This document shows positions 41,260 through 51,368 of a DNA stretch of 64,000 bases, in pieces (the first letter of the stretch is position 1; every line of letters starts with the position of its first letter). The DNA lies in assembly GCA_027405735.1 (NCBI GenBank), contig JAPEHQ010000020.1:248001-312000 (forward strand). The letters run 5' to 3'. The notes beneath the pieces were generated by a model. It saw only the letters and a list, made by a program, of their open reading frames with translations. It was not told the DNA's origin and did not search any database. Made by a program: the position numbers and the translations under genes. Origin of the DNA: Mucor racemosus (Eukaryota; Mucoromycota; Mucoromycetes; Mucorales; Mucoraceae).

Positions 41260-42699
41260 CTATAGTTTAGTATTCCAATATGTATTAATACATTCATAAT
41301 TATTAAAATTACTATAATGTATCCAAGAATTATCAATATCACTATAATTTTTCCATTTTACAAGATAGTAACTATCTTCGACTATTAATCCCTTATGGTC
41401 CAAAATAATATCTATCTCGTAACTATTTTCATTACTATCTATGTCTGTTTCTAAATCCATTCTATCGTTATGATTGTTTTTAATATGTGAGGTATCTGAT
41501 AACTGTATTCCTAAAAATTGCTGCTGTAACAATTTCATTTTATCTAAATTATTAATTCTATCATTTAATTTTGGAAGTAATCTATAATTGTCAATATTAT
41601 TAGAGATATTATTCTTATATTCAAAATCAAAATTATCATTTATCCAATATGAATGAAAATCGTATTGTTCTATATTGTTTAATTTAACAAAATTTTTTAT
41701 GTTTAAAAGGACAGATGCAATTTTTAATTGTATATTATATATATTTATATTAGTTGTTAAAAAAGACTTTTTATTATTTAATCTTTTAAAAATAAACCCC
41801 ATGTCAGAAAAAGTTTTCTCCATTTTTGATCTAAAACTTCCAAATTGATCATTGTAATCTAATTCAATATTATCTAAATTTATATTTTTATCTTTTCTAA
41901 TGGGATATACAAAATTATACTCATTTAAATCAGAATTATTTATAATAGGATCTACATATAGACTGTATCCTCCATCTAATGCAACACAATCCATTAAATT
42001 TATTTTATTTTGTATATTCATATTTATAAGCATTGACCCATCATTATTGAAACTACATGGTACACTATCTGATATAAATATGATCATACTGTTATTATTT
42101 ATAGCAACCTGAGTTCTAAACCCATTTTTTTTTAATTTATAACTGTAATAAATAGATTTATCCTCTGCGCCATATACCATACCTCTTTTATCATGGCCGT
42201 CTATATGTATTGTTACTTGATTAAACAACATAGGATTTTCTATTATTCCGTTTAATAATCTGATCTTTATATTTGAAAACATATTTTGTAAAGAAAAGTT
42301 CAATATTTTATTTAATTTTAACATTCTATCAGCTGAATAAAATTGTCTATAAATTTGATGAAATGTACTTTTTGCTATATAATCATCCATATCTTCTATT
42401 GACTTATTTTCCGTAATAAAATATAATATTAGTAATCCTTTTTCTATATTATTATATGGTCCTTTATAATCTCTATCACCAAATAATATAATTAAGAAGA
42501 AATAAACAGGTATAATTCCTAATTTTTCTAATAAAGCCTTTTTTATTTCCTTGATCTTTTTGATAGAAATAGGTCTTTTAGTATGATACTTTTTTTGTTC
42601 AATCTCTGGCCATCCATAATTTAAAAATTTCCAATATTCATTTGTTAAATTTTGAAATTCCATTAATAAATTATCTCCAACATTATTAATGCCATCCAT
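41260..42699 (-). CDS. DDE transposase with C-terminal chromodomain
   Basis: Intact intronless 479-residue frame starting at 42,699, 49 bp from repeat unit B. A helical N-terminus (1-155) is followed by an RNase H-like DDE core: D167 in TIHIDGHD, D242 in CVALDGGYS and E294 in SFRSKMEKTFSDMGFIFKRL, the R...E..F pattern of the DDE_Tnp_4 (Harbinger/IS5-like) type. Residues 427-476 form a chromodomain (YEIDIILDH, YYLVKWKNYSD, SWI), with aromatic-cage positions Y427, W449 and Y452 kept, suggesting binding to methylated histone tails to guide integration. Codons are almost all A/T-ending and the protein is rich in Asn, Ile and Lys, more so than host genes here. Family name is inferred; no stop or shift is seen. 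Confidence 0.88.
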   Translation of the reverse strand: MDGINNVGDNLLMEFQNLTNEYWKFLNYGWPEIEQKKYHTKRPISIKKIKEIKKALLEKLGIIPVYFFLIILFGDRDYKGPYNNIEKGLLILYFITENKSIEDMDDYIAKSTFHQIYRQFYSADRMLKLNKILNFSLQNMFSNIKIRLLNGIIENPMLFNQVTIHIDGHDKRGMVYGAEDKSIYYSYKLKKNGFRTQVAINNNSMIIFISDSVPCSFNNDGSMLINMNIQNKINLMDCVALDGGYSLYVDPIINNSDLNEYNFVYPIRKDKNINLDNIELDYNDQFGSFRSKMEKTFSDMGFIFKRLNNKKSFLTTNINIYNIQLKIASVLLNIKNFVKLNNIEQYDFHSYWINDNFDFEYKNNISNNIDNYRLLPKLNDRINNLDKMKLLQQQFLGIQLSDTSHIKNNHNDRMDLETDIDSNENSYEIDIILDHKGLIVEDSYYLVKWKNYSDIDNSWIHYSNFNNYECINTYWNTKL

Positions 42700-42747
42700 T
42701 TCTTTTTTTTATTAGATAAAATTCAATTTTATATTATAATTATAGTA

Positions 42748-42978
42748 GACGGATATCTATAATTTTCACATCTTTTTAATTTTCTATATATATCCTATTT
42801 TTTTTTGTATATCTTCAGATTTCATATTTTTATAACTTTCTTTATGAATTAAAATGATTATTAAATATAATAAACATTATCAAGAAGGCAACTTTTCCAT
42901 TTTGCATGAAAAAGCAACATTATATTTATGCTTTCTCTTAAGATACATACTAACTTCATATAAGATAAGATATTCGTC
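42748..42978 (+). repeat. direct repeat unit B of the chromodomain transposon
   Basis: 231-bp partner of unit A in the same orientation. It lies immediately upstream of the transposase gene and so probably holds its promoter. Confidence 0.95.
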
Positions 42979-43562
42979 ATATAACACGCTTTCAGTCATC
43001 CAAAGTCCAATCAATTCTGTTTTTACATCAGCGGAGGCGATCCTTTGCATTTTCATCACTAATTTCTGGCTTTTTTATCTTAGGTAATGCGCCTAAACCA
43101 TTATTCCGAAGAGCCCTAGTACAGTATTCACACTGCCATTAGCGTGTACATTACGATGAAGCTTTTTTTTGGCTTGTACCGCATTATCCAAGCCACCTTT
43201 GGTGATTTTATGGACACAATATCTCATATCCGCAGTAGTCAGCTTAGATGGTCGGTCTCCTTTAAGTTTTTCTCGGTCAGGACAGGCCTTTTTTCCAATA
43301 CGACATACTGTGGCTTGACTAACAGCTACATGACGAGCAATTTCCGATACGGTATGGCCTGAATTTAACAGAGAGATAACGTCATTACGTTTGGCATCCG
43401 ATACAGTTTTCATCTTGATGATTTTGCTTGAAACTACTAGTAAAAAAGGCAGGGTAAAAGTTGAAAAACATCTCATATATTTTCCGCATATTTCTCTGTT
43501 TTATAAGATATCCAGCGTTAATGTACAAGTTAGGGGTTACAAAATTGTAATTTTAAGCCTGT

Positions 43563-43773
43563 GCGTGCAAAACCCTTTCAATGATGTACCTTTTTTTAAA
43601 CTTGCATAGTTTTTGCGGAACTTTAATTAATTAGATCGGACTTTTTGAAAATAATTTAAAAACGTTTGAATTACTTAAAATAGAAATTTAGTGTATCTCC
43701 GATTGAAACTGAGAAAGTTATGGTTATTTTCATTCAAATTTCCAAATCATTGAAAGGGTTTTGCGACTCATTG
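43563..43773 (-). repeat. Tc1-like right terminal inverted repeat
   Basis: Inverted copy of 39,921-40,131, with the same internal head-to-head motif. It ends directly at the TA duplication 43,774-43,775. Confidence 0.85.
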
Positions 43774-45303
43774 TATCTAGTCTTTTTATCATAATTCAAT
43801 ATTACGAGATGCATTATATTAAATAAGCGTGATCCCCGTTTGTCTTTGACGAAGGCATCAGTGTACAACGCAACAGCAAGGTCATCTGCTAATTGAAATT
43901 TTCCTTGGTTTAGAAACTGCTGATAAACTGCACCATCAAAGAAATCCTTTACATGATCTGGAGTCCTTTCATAGTTTGCCCTATATGAAAGCTCTTCTCT
44001 AGTTTTTCGGTTGCTCAATAATTTGGACACAATGTCACCAACAGATAAGATCTTCATTTTCTGAATTGGTCTATCATTTTCATCAAAACGATCACTTCCA
44101 CAATCACCGCAGATATCTTGTTCATCATTCAAGTTATACAATTTACAGCCATTTACGCAAGTATCATACTCATGAGCAGCAAATGAAGTTTTTTTCTTTA
44201 ATAAGTCATCAACAGCAGTGCCATGCATAATTTGGGAATCAGGTGCCTCTATTTAAAAATGGTCAATTTCAAAGGATATTTAATGCAGAACAAACTAAAA
44301 ATGTTTTTATATACCTTGTATCATAACATCATGATCTCTAATTATAGTATTCATTAACCGTACTAGTTGGCGATGGCATTCACGAGGCACAGCATATTCA
44401 GCAACAAGGTCGGCAAGGTGAATACTATATAATTCAAACTTGTTCATGTTTTGATAAGTACTGCAATCATCATACACACAAACAGGGTCATCACCATCGA
44501 TGAATTTGCCGTATGTTTTGTATGGAATATTAAGGTTTACACCTTCACCACTAGAAGTGTCATCTTCAACATCGCCAGAATCATCTTGGACTATATCATC
44601 AGGAGTAATTGGATCATCATCATAATCATCTATAAAAAAAATCCAGTATTGGTAAGTAAATGGTAATGGTAGCAGCAGAGGGAAGTAAAGAAGTAAACTT
44701 ACATGATTCCACATTTTGATCTTCCATTTGAATATCTCCATCATCGTCGTAAGTCATATTTTCATTATTTATAGCGTTATTGTCTCTATCTGACCGATCT
44801 TCATTGGTATTTGCAGTTACTTGAGTGCCTTCAGTATCTATCAAAGTATAACTCATGCAAACACCAGTATGAGTACGATTAAAGTGATTGTTTCTTGCAG
44901 CATAACCATCAAGCTCCACAAGACAAATGTTACATTTATACGTATTTCGTTGACGTCTCGTAGTAGAAATATATGAGTAGTCCATCTTATTTACCAAAAT
45001 ATAGCAATAAAAGCAATTGTAATCAGCTAATGAAAGAGTTATAAAGATATAAAATAATTGAGAAAATATGAGAGTATTTATAGTGTTTAGGGAGATTGTA
45101 TGTGTCAGACTTGAAAGGAAACTAAGTAGTACAAAAGGTTTGTTAAGTTTACTAGACATCTTTATATACCTTGCTTGTACGACAAAAGAAATACAAGAGC
45201 TAAAAAAGTAAATATGAATGCACCCGACACATTGGTTCACATCATATTCGTAGATAATAAAACCCTCGTAGTAGTTATATTGAATGTGTATAAATACCCT
45301 TTG

Positions 45304-45380
45304 TGCAGTGGAATTACATCCTAAAAACGCTTGATAATAATAAAATAACCTAGCTAATTTCCAAGTGTCGCTCATAAAAT
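45304..45380 (+). repeat. short fragment of the arm repeat inside the CACTA element
   Basis: GCAGTGGAATTACAT, AAAACGCTTG and CCAAGTGTCGCTCATAAAAT follow the order found at 34,278-34,360 (same orientation) and, reversed, at 9.07-9.14 kb. It is a small solitary copy about 320 bp upstream of the Tnp2-like start. Confidence 0.8.
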
Positions 45381-45573
45381 ATAATGCCACTTGAAATATA
45401 AACGACATTAATAACAAACGCTTCAATTGAACACAATAAAAAACGCATGCTAAAAATATGAAATACCTTTTTGAACCATACATGTCGTGTAGATGATAGC
45501 GCCCTTGATCACGGTGCAATTAATTACACAAATGACATATATATCAAAACAGGATTCTATCCAAATCAATAAT

Positions 45574-45657
45574 AATAATAAACAAAGATATCAATTTAGT
45601 CAACTACTCATCTATAATAATAAACAAAGATATTAATTTAGTCAACTACTCATCTAT
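45574..45657 (+). repeat. 42-bp tandem duplication
   Basis: Two adjacent units (45,574-45,615 and 45,616-45,657) beginning AATAATAAACAAAGATAT and differing at one base. Lies between the two divergent CACTA genes. Confidence 0.9.
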
Positions 45658-46006
45658 ATTAAAGTTGCACTATCACTATAAATAAGATTCAAGCATATAA
45701 AAATCACTCCTTGCTTCAAGATTACATAAAATAGATGTTACAATAATAAACAAAACAACCATTTCCCAAAAGGTCGATATTGTCACACCTGACATCAATT
45801 CCTTATGGTCAATGCTCTACATGATTTACACCTTAAAATATTAAATTAATAACAATGTACTCAAAATTGGAAGATTACTAAATATAAATCCATGGTATCC
45901 AAATCCTCCAAATTACTACAAATACCCTCGTACTTTTTCAATTATTTAGCTTTTGACACTTTAATCATTACATATCACAATTTTTTATTATTATTTTCAA
46001 GAAAAG

Positions 46007-47195
46007 ATGAGCAACAACAACAACGACGACCTTATTATTAGCACACTCAATGCGCTTCGTACTGAGGTTTTTGGAATGCGGGCTCAACTTTCAGAACAAA
46101 AATCTCAAGTTGAAACTCTCTTGAGAAACCAATTGTTACCTATCAGCAATAATGAGGCAACTACTTACAAGAATCTTCCATTAAACGGTATGTAATATCA
46201 AACAATAAAAATAAAATAAATCAATTAATTATTTGTTAATAAACTTAATCGCATTGGAAGGTTATCTTGATGCCGATGTCAAATCCCGTATTTTGTCCAA
46301 CCCTGATAGACTTGGCTATCGTAATATTCCAAGTATACCTAAGACTTTAGAAAATAAAATTGCCAATAACAACAGCAACAGCAATAATAAAGAAAAGGAA
46401 AAAACTCCCGCTATCAACGTAAGATTGGACGCATTGATCCAAGAGCTACATTTAAGAAAAAATGGTGAAAATGCAGGTGAATTGAGCGAGGAGGCTCTGC
46501 ATCGTGCGAAAGCACCTTTAAAGAAGCTTGCAGCTGATGTCTGCCAACTGATTAGAGGCAATGACTCTAATGAACTACTTAGTTGGAAACAATTAGGTAG
46601 TACTAATAGACTTTTCTATAGTCTTGTATTTGAAGACATTGCTGCAGCACATGTCGAGCTAGGAAATCTATACCAATGCTGCGAACGTTGGGGTGCTAAT
46701 GGGTTTTTGAGCTTGGCATTCAAAGCTGTAAAGCAAAAGCACAAAAGAAAAGAAGAGAGAAATAGAACTAGAATCAATGTAATGTATACAACCATAATGG
46801 ATAAATCAATAGATACTGTGATGTTGATTTTCTTATATGAAAAATATAGTCAAATGCTGCTTTTGGTAATGGTGCAGTTGATAACTCTAGTCATTATATT
46901 TCTTCCTCGGAGAGTAACCACTTTGAAGATGACGACGAGCCAATGATGCCTGAGGTTTCTTCAGAAGAGTAAGGACATACCATTATATACTATATTCAAA
47001 AAAAATATTAGGTAAGTTAAAGTTGTCTAATATTGTTCAATCATTAGAGACTCTCTGCCTTTTGAAGATGGAATCTTATCTCGTTCCCGTGCTGCTGCTG
47101 GTGCTGGTGGTCGTTCTGGTGGTCGTTCTGGTGGTCGTTATTCTCGTTCTCGCTCTCCTAATCCTTCTCAAACTAGAAGTAGAAGACGCAGATAA
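46007..47195 (+). CDS. CACTA accessory protein, coiled coil plus RS/RGG tail
   Basis: Four exons (46007-46187, 46261-46778, 46850-46968, 47048-47195) give 321 residues with consistent splice sites. The N-terminus (LNALRTEVFGMRAQLSEQKS) looks like a coiled coil. The middle (about 60-230) is a mixed helical region with GYLDADVKSRILSNPDRLGY and CQLIRGNDSNELLSWKQLG; no family is recognised. An acidic patch (HFEDDDEPMMPEVSSEE) precedes a tail of GGRSGGR repeats and SRSRSP, ending in RSRRRR, which suggests RNA or nucleic-acid binding and nuclear location. It lies inside the transposon, divergent from the transposase, so it may be the counterpart of the TnpA-type second gene of CACTA elements (inference). 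The frame is intact although the transposase is dead. Confidence 0.72.
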
Positions 47196-50100
47196 AAATT
47201 ATTTTATGTGTATAATAATATGCATTGCTCTTTTTTAGAGTTTTTTTTTCGCAATAAAAAAGGTATATTAATTGAAGAAGTAATTTCGTTTACATTAGGA
47301 CTGTAATAATGGTATGGTAGTCGATACATTTACATAAATAGAAACGTATATATAAAAACAGTATATACAGTGATTATGTAAAGACAAAGAACATTAGGAT
47401 AGGGACTGAGCTTTTTTAATAGTAATCAACACTATAGTCAATATGTATATGCTCACTTATTACCATTCAATGATATACGCAAAGAATATTTCAACAGTTG
47501 TATACAGGTAGATCATTAACTATGTTATTTATATCATATTCACTATGTAGCAAATTTGTGAAATTTACTTACGCTCCTGTAATTATTAGTAGTTCGCGTG
47601 CAATAATCATGCAAAAATTCCAATGCCTGCATTATCCGCACGGAAAGTTACTGCTGAAACTGCAGGCCATTGAGATTCCTGTAGACTTTATGCGTAATTT
47701 GCAATTGCTTGCGGAAAATATGCAGAAAAATTATCATCCCCATAATAAACTTGGATTGCTTGGCTGTACGCTTTCAAATTATACAGAGAAAGTAGCATAT
47801 ATAGCGCAAAATTTAATTTATTTTTCAGAGAAAATTACAAAATTCAATTTTCTGAATTTTTTGTTGATTGGATAACGCCAATAATAGACATAAGGATATC
47901 TTAAAACACTTATTTAGATGGTTAAATACTATACAAACCTATGTTTATCTATCATATAAAAAAAGATGTAAATTTTTAAATTTATCTAAAAAAAAATTAT
48001 ACATTTTCCGCAATTTTAACACCAAAAAAATCAAAAATGTACAACAGTTTTGAAGCTACAAGCTATATTGCAATGCAAAAGAATATAGTAGAGTTCCCCT
48101 TTGTTTACAAAATCGCCACAAGACTGCCAATAAAAACTTTTCATTATGGTTCAAATCTTTTTTTATTCATTTTTTATTCATTTTTTGTATATGTTTATAA
48201 GTTACATAAATATGATTTGAATGTAATACATGGATTGAACCCATCAATACACTGGCGGTTTCAAGCTTATTTGATTTTAAACAGTCGTATTTGTGCCCCT
48301 GGATATCAAGATTACGTTAAAAGAGGAATTACCAGGAATTTGAACAGAAACACTGGTATTTTTAAAACAAATTATTTGTTCCTGTACTATTTTATGTGGT
48401 ATTGCTACGATAGTATTTGACATTTTTGATTTTTATGAATAGATTTTTTATGGTAAATAGTAGTAGCTGAAACTAGTAGTAACTACTGCTGTATTGATTG
48501 ATAATATGTTTTGCATTTCAACTACGTGGATTATCGCTGAACATAGATCAAAAGGAGGCTGGATTCGGTTTCATAGATATTGATATTATGAGAAAATGAT
48601 CAAGGAAATAAGGATATGCTTTGACAAAGTGGTTCAAATGATGGCAGAAAAGGTAATTAAGAGTATTTGGGGCTTTTATGGATCGAGCATATTGCATTTT
48701 GCAGCAAAAAAATGACATATATGCAACAATTAGAATTTGTGGGGGGAGGGAAATGGTACATATTTTGGATGTAAATTCAACATTTTTACTATTAAAATAA
48801 AATAAAAAAAATGTCATGTTAAAGAGAAATATTTGGGCTTTATTTTAAATTATATATTGTATAATTGATTGTGTCAAATTTGGGTCATAAAAATTAAAAT
48901 TCATTGTAAAAAGCTTACTTGTCTGTTCAAAACAACATGAAATTGTTATGATTTTGACAATGAAGACATGTCTATTAATGATTTGAATCAATAAAAATAT
49001 ATAATCTTGTGATATGCAGATAATAAACTACAAATTTCACTTAAATTTATACTGAACTTATCTCTATTTATGAGCCATTTCAATTCGGAAATTGCCATTT
49101 TTTTTTAGCTAAAGCAATCAATCTCAAAAGTTGTTTTAGTTAAGATAAATTTAATTCAAAATTACTACACGATTTACCAATGCAATCCTCATTACTAATG
49201 TACAGTTTGTACGTTTCTCAAAGCAATTTCAATGAGACACTTACACGACAATTTATTCCAAAGGCAATTTAGATTATGGTGGCAATTCCCACTGAAGTTT
49301 ACATTTAAACAAAAAGACACTCGTTTGCATGTAAGAATTTTTGCATCATAGTATAGAGTCAAGAATGTTTATGTTTAATGGTTTGTGTAGCATATCCTGT
49401 TTTAGCATTCAACTTAAAAAATAGTACAAATCAGCCTCAAGATTGGCTCAGTTTGATAATTTAGCGAGGTTTTATATATTTGAACTGAATGATCTAAAGC
49501 CTTACTATCCATATTAAATGCATTTTTATTCTCTTTTCTTACGAAAAATATGGGAATGCTTACTTTTTATATTTTGTATCCTGCTGATTCCCTCTTTTTT
49601 GATGATATTTAATCAGTCAAGCAAACCACCATTTTTTTGATAGATATATACTACTATCTATATACGTTTCAAAGACTGGTTGACTGACTAGTATGAAATC
49701 CAAGAATTCCTAATTTAAGATAGGTAAAGTATAATGCATAATACAATTCCTTTCATCAATCATGCTTGTATACGATAATAACAGTGCTTATCTTTACTTT
49801 ATTTAGAGATAAGTTAATCAAACTACTCATGAAAGTTACAAGAATATACCAAAAGCAACCAATAGTGTAAACTTCGATCAATGCAGAATACAATTGTTTT
49901 TATAGTGAATACATTTTTTATACTTAGTTTACAGTTTGTGAGCCACAAACATTATATTTGAGCATTCATAAACTTTTTCTCATCATGGCCGGCTTCAATT
50001 AACTTGCTTTCAAACATTATCAGGCTTAATTGCATAGAATCAAATTGGCTCATTATCATAATTTGGGCATAATGTGTTTGTGAAAAAGGTAAAATTCCAT

Positions 50101-50467
50101 AAGAAAAAAGTGTGCTCTGTTCACATGCTGCCTAATAACTGTTTTTTTTTCAATACATAGATGGTTGTAAGATTAGAGGTTAAGAATATTGATATGTAAG
50201 ATCACAACATAAATGTGCCAGCAAGTTTAGTTAATTTGTACTGCTAACTAATGCACCATTTTTTATAATTTAGATAAATTTGTATTTGATTTGTCTCGGC
50301 ATGATAAATTTATTCAACTATCAATTGAATACCAAATGCAACTAAATAATAAAATAAATTATGGTTTGAAGAATTGTATCTGCAATACATTTATGCCGTT
50401 TTTAAGAAAAAAAGCCAAATAAGCCAATAGGCATTACTGTATGAATACAAAAGAGCTTCAAATTAAG
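47196..50467. other. CACTA interior without recognised genes
   Basis: Holds open frames at 47,498-47,875 (125 codons, less AT-rich in its middle, containing LLLKLQAIEIPVDFMRN) and 48,037-48,420 (127 codons, with a hydrophobic stretch). Neither has a known motif, and I could not join them convincingly by splicing. The rest is AT-rich non-coding DNA. Confidence 0.4.
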
Positions 50468-50571
50468 CATATGAGATGAAATGTTTAAGCCCATATAGGC
50501 AGTTTGATGAGTATATGAGGTGAAATATTTAAGCCCATATAGGCAGTTTGATGAGCATATGAGTTGAAATT
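50468..50571 (+). repeat. subterminal 44-bp tandem repeats of the CACTA element
   Basis: Two full units and one partial (starts at 50,468, 50,512 and 50,556), each with TATGAG.TGAAAT, then TTAAGCCCATATAGGCAG. Such arrays near CACTA ends typically bind the accessory transposition protein. Confidence 0.85.
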
Positions 50572-50656
50572 ATACATTTCACCTCATGGGCTGATCGATA
50601 AGAAGTTAACCATATTCACTGAAGTGAAAATTTACACCAAAAATGTCAGCCCAAGT

Positions 50657-50700
50657 GAGCTGATCAATCAGCTCATGGGCTGTAACATTTGGCCGTAGTG
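50657..50700 (-). repeat. CACTA right terminal inverted repeat
   Basis: Inverted copy of 37,293-37,336, ending GGCCGTAGTG directly at the TAA duplication. Confidence 0.9.
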
Positions 50701-50717
50701 TAAGGTTTATTTAAGTT

Positions 50718-51213
50718 TGTTTAGGACATACAGTAGACTAGACTGGGTACATGTATTACTAATAGAAGTTCTCAAAGGATTATTTAGACATGATTCTTAG
50801 CATAGAATGATGATCTATGATTAAATGGTGTAGCCTGAGATCCTGAAGTGAGCCAATCATGAACTCGTTCCTGGAAATGGGATTCAACTATTCCATTTGC
50901 ATCAACATTCACTGTCTAAAGTTAATCAAGCATGAAGATCCTATATACTTAACTTGGTCGTATCCTACTAAACTTGCTATGGCCAACCTATTATATTATC
51001 ATGTTGTAATCAACTAGTTCCTCAAGACTATGAAATCATTCTTTCATACATTCTGTATTGTAGACTCTATATTCACGCTTCCAAAACATATAAATACCCT
51101 GAATCCTGATGTCGTTCGAGATGGATTCATTGTCTTTTTTACCTACAATATACTCAATAAATATATCTAGTTTTAACTTTATTTTCTAGTTATTCATTGT
51201 GTATATTAAAACA
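50718..51213 (+). mobile_element. LTR copy related to the 9.26-kb solo LTR
   Basis: Starts TGTTTAGGACATA and ends ATTAAAACA, with the same internal blocks (GTAGCCTGAGATCCTGAAGT, CATATAAATACCCTGAATCC). It is shorter by internal deletions. Flanking 5-mers differ (AAGTT and ATATC), so no target duplication is visible. It begins only 17 bp beyond the CACTA end. Confidence 0.8.
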
Positions 51214-51368
51214 ATATCCTATATCCGCGCTCCTAAAACATATAAATACCTGATCTTTATACTCATAGTTTGACATATTCATCCTTTTTTCTTATAAATA
51301 TACTTAAATAAATATATCTAGTCCTCATTATATTTTAGCTGGTTATATTAAGTATACTATATACTGTA
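51214..51368 (+). mobile_element. 3' part of a second, diverged LTR
   Basis: CGCGCTCCTAAAACATATAA..ACCTGAT and AATAAATATATCTAGT resemble the 3' third of the adjacent LTR, ending CTGTATAAACA. The 5' portion is absent. The next base starts another fragment of the arm repeat. Confidence 0.6.

Larger units (their letters stand above)
40770..42978 (-). mobile_element. DDE-chromodomain transposon with LTR-like direct repeats
   Basis: 2,209-bp element inside the Tc1 copy. The outer ends are GACGGATATC (left) and GATATTCGTC (right), an inverted pair with one mismatch, flanked by ATA on both sides (40,767-40,769 and 42,979-42,981). Collapsing the insert and one ATA restores the Tc1 frame across KRV...DEARIN. 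The two flanks, 40,770-41,001 and 42,748-42,978, are near-identical direct repeats, and each ends in its own GACGGATATC/GATATCCGTC inverted pair. Between them lies one intact gene. Three-bp duplication and DDE residues recall PIF/Harbinger (IS5-like) elements, but the long direct terminal repeats do not. Confidence 0.82.
40168..43413 (-). pseudogene. Tc1-like transposase, broken
   Basis: The ATG at 43,413 starts a helix-turn-helix region (VISLLNSGHTVSEIARHVAV, ATVCRIGKK). The frame then shifts near 43,100, passes KIKKPEISDENAKDRLR with stops, and is cut by the chromodomain element. It resumes at 40,766 with DEARINCFNSDDRIWCWKR (first catalytic Asp), then after further stops VILQQDNDSKHTS (second Asp) and SLGLNPIENVWRLLK (Glu). 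This DD..E order is the Tc1 signature. Stops and shifts make it inactive. Confidence 0.85.
39921..43773. mobile_element. Tc1/mariner-like element nested in the CACTA transposase
   Basis: Termini CAGTGAGTCGCAAAACCC and, reversed on the right, CAATGAGTCGCAAAACCC, each next to TA (39,919-39,920; 43,774-43,775), the target duplication of this superfamily. The terminal inverted repeats are about 211 bp (39,921-40,131 and 43,563-43,773). Without the 2.2-kb element inserted in it, it would be about 1.64 kb, typical for Tc1. Its transposase gene is decayed and split. Confidence 0.9.
38130..44985 (-). pseudogene. Tnp2-like CACTA transposase, interrupted and frameshifted
   Basis: The reading frame starts at 44,985 with a C2H2-type finger (YKCNICLVELDGY..H....H). 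Exons 44985-44703 and 44629-44315, then exon 3 from 44,248, carry an acidic linker and the Tnp2 core (CKLYNL, DICGDCGS, ELSYRANYER, DDLAVALYTDAF). At 43,774 the frame is cut by the Tc1-like insertion and resumes at 39,918; after removing the insert and one TA, TRY joins KQTYHIQ in frame. Continuing frames at 39,838-38,357 and 38,435-38,130 need shifts near 39,800 and 38,430. The middle has LYLGPMSYSLDEMHIISRGL and RSQERAIGHFKNMM, in keeping with CACTA transposases. It is not functional as it stands. Confidence 0.82.
37293..50700. mobile_element. CACTA (EnSpm-type) DNA transposon, 13.4 kb, complete ends
   Basis: The left end reads CACTACGGCCAAATGTTTCA and the right end, reversed, CACTACGGCCAAATGTTACA. 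Inverted repeats extend about 44 bp with four mismatches. TAA flanks both sides (37,290-37,292 and 50,701-50,703), the 3-bp duplication expected for this superfamily. Subterminal motifs (GCTCATGGGCTG, AGCTCATGAGC, GCCCATATAGGC) recur at both ends, as transposase-binding sites do in CACTA elements. Inside are a Tnp2-like transposase gene on the minus strand (38,130-44,985, broken), a spliced accessory gene on the plus strand (46,007-47,195), and a nested Tc1-like element that itself carries another transposon. Confidence 0.9.

Noticed and set aside
40770..42978. LTR retrotransposon, because of the direct terminal repeats
   Set aside because: The only gene is a DDE transposase with no reverse transcriptase, protease or gag. 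The flanking duplication is 3 bp and each repeat has its own inverted ends, unlike TG..CA LTRs.
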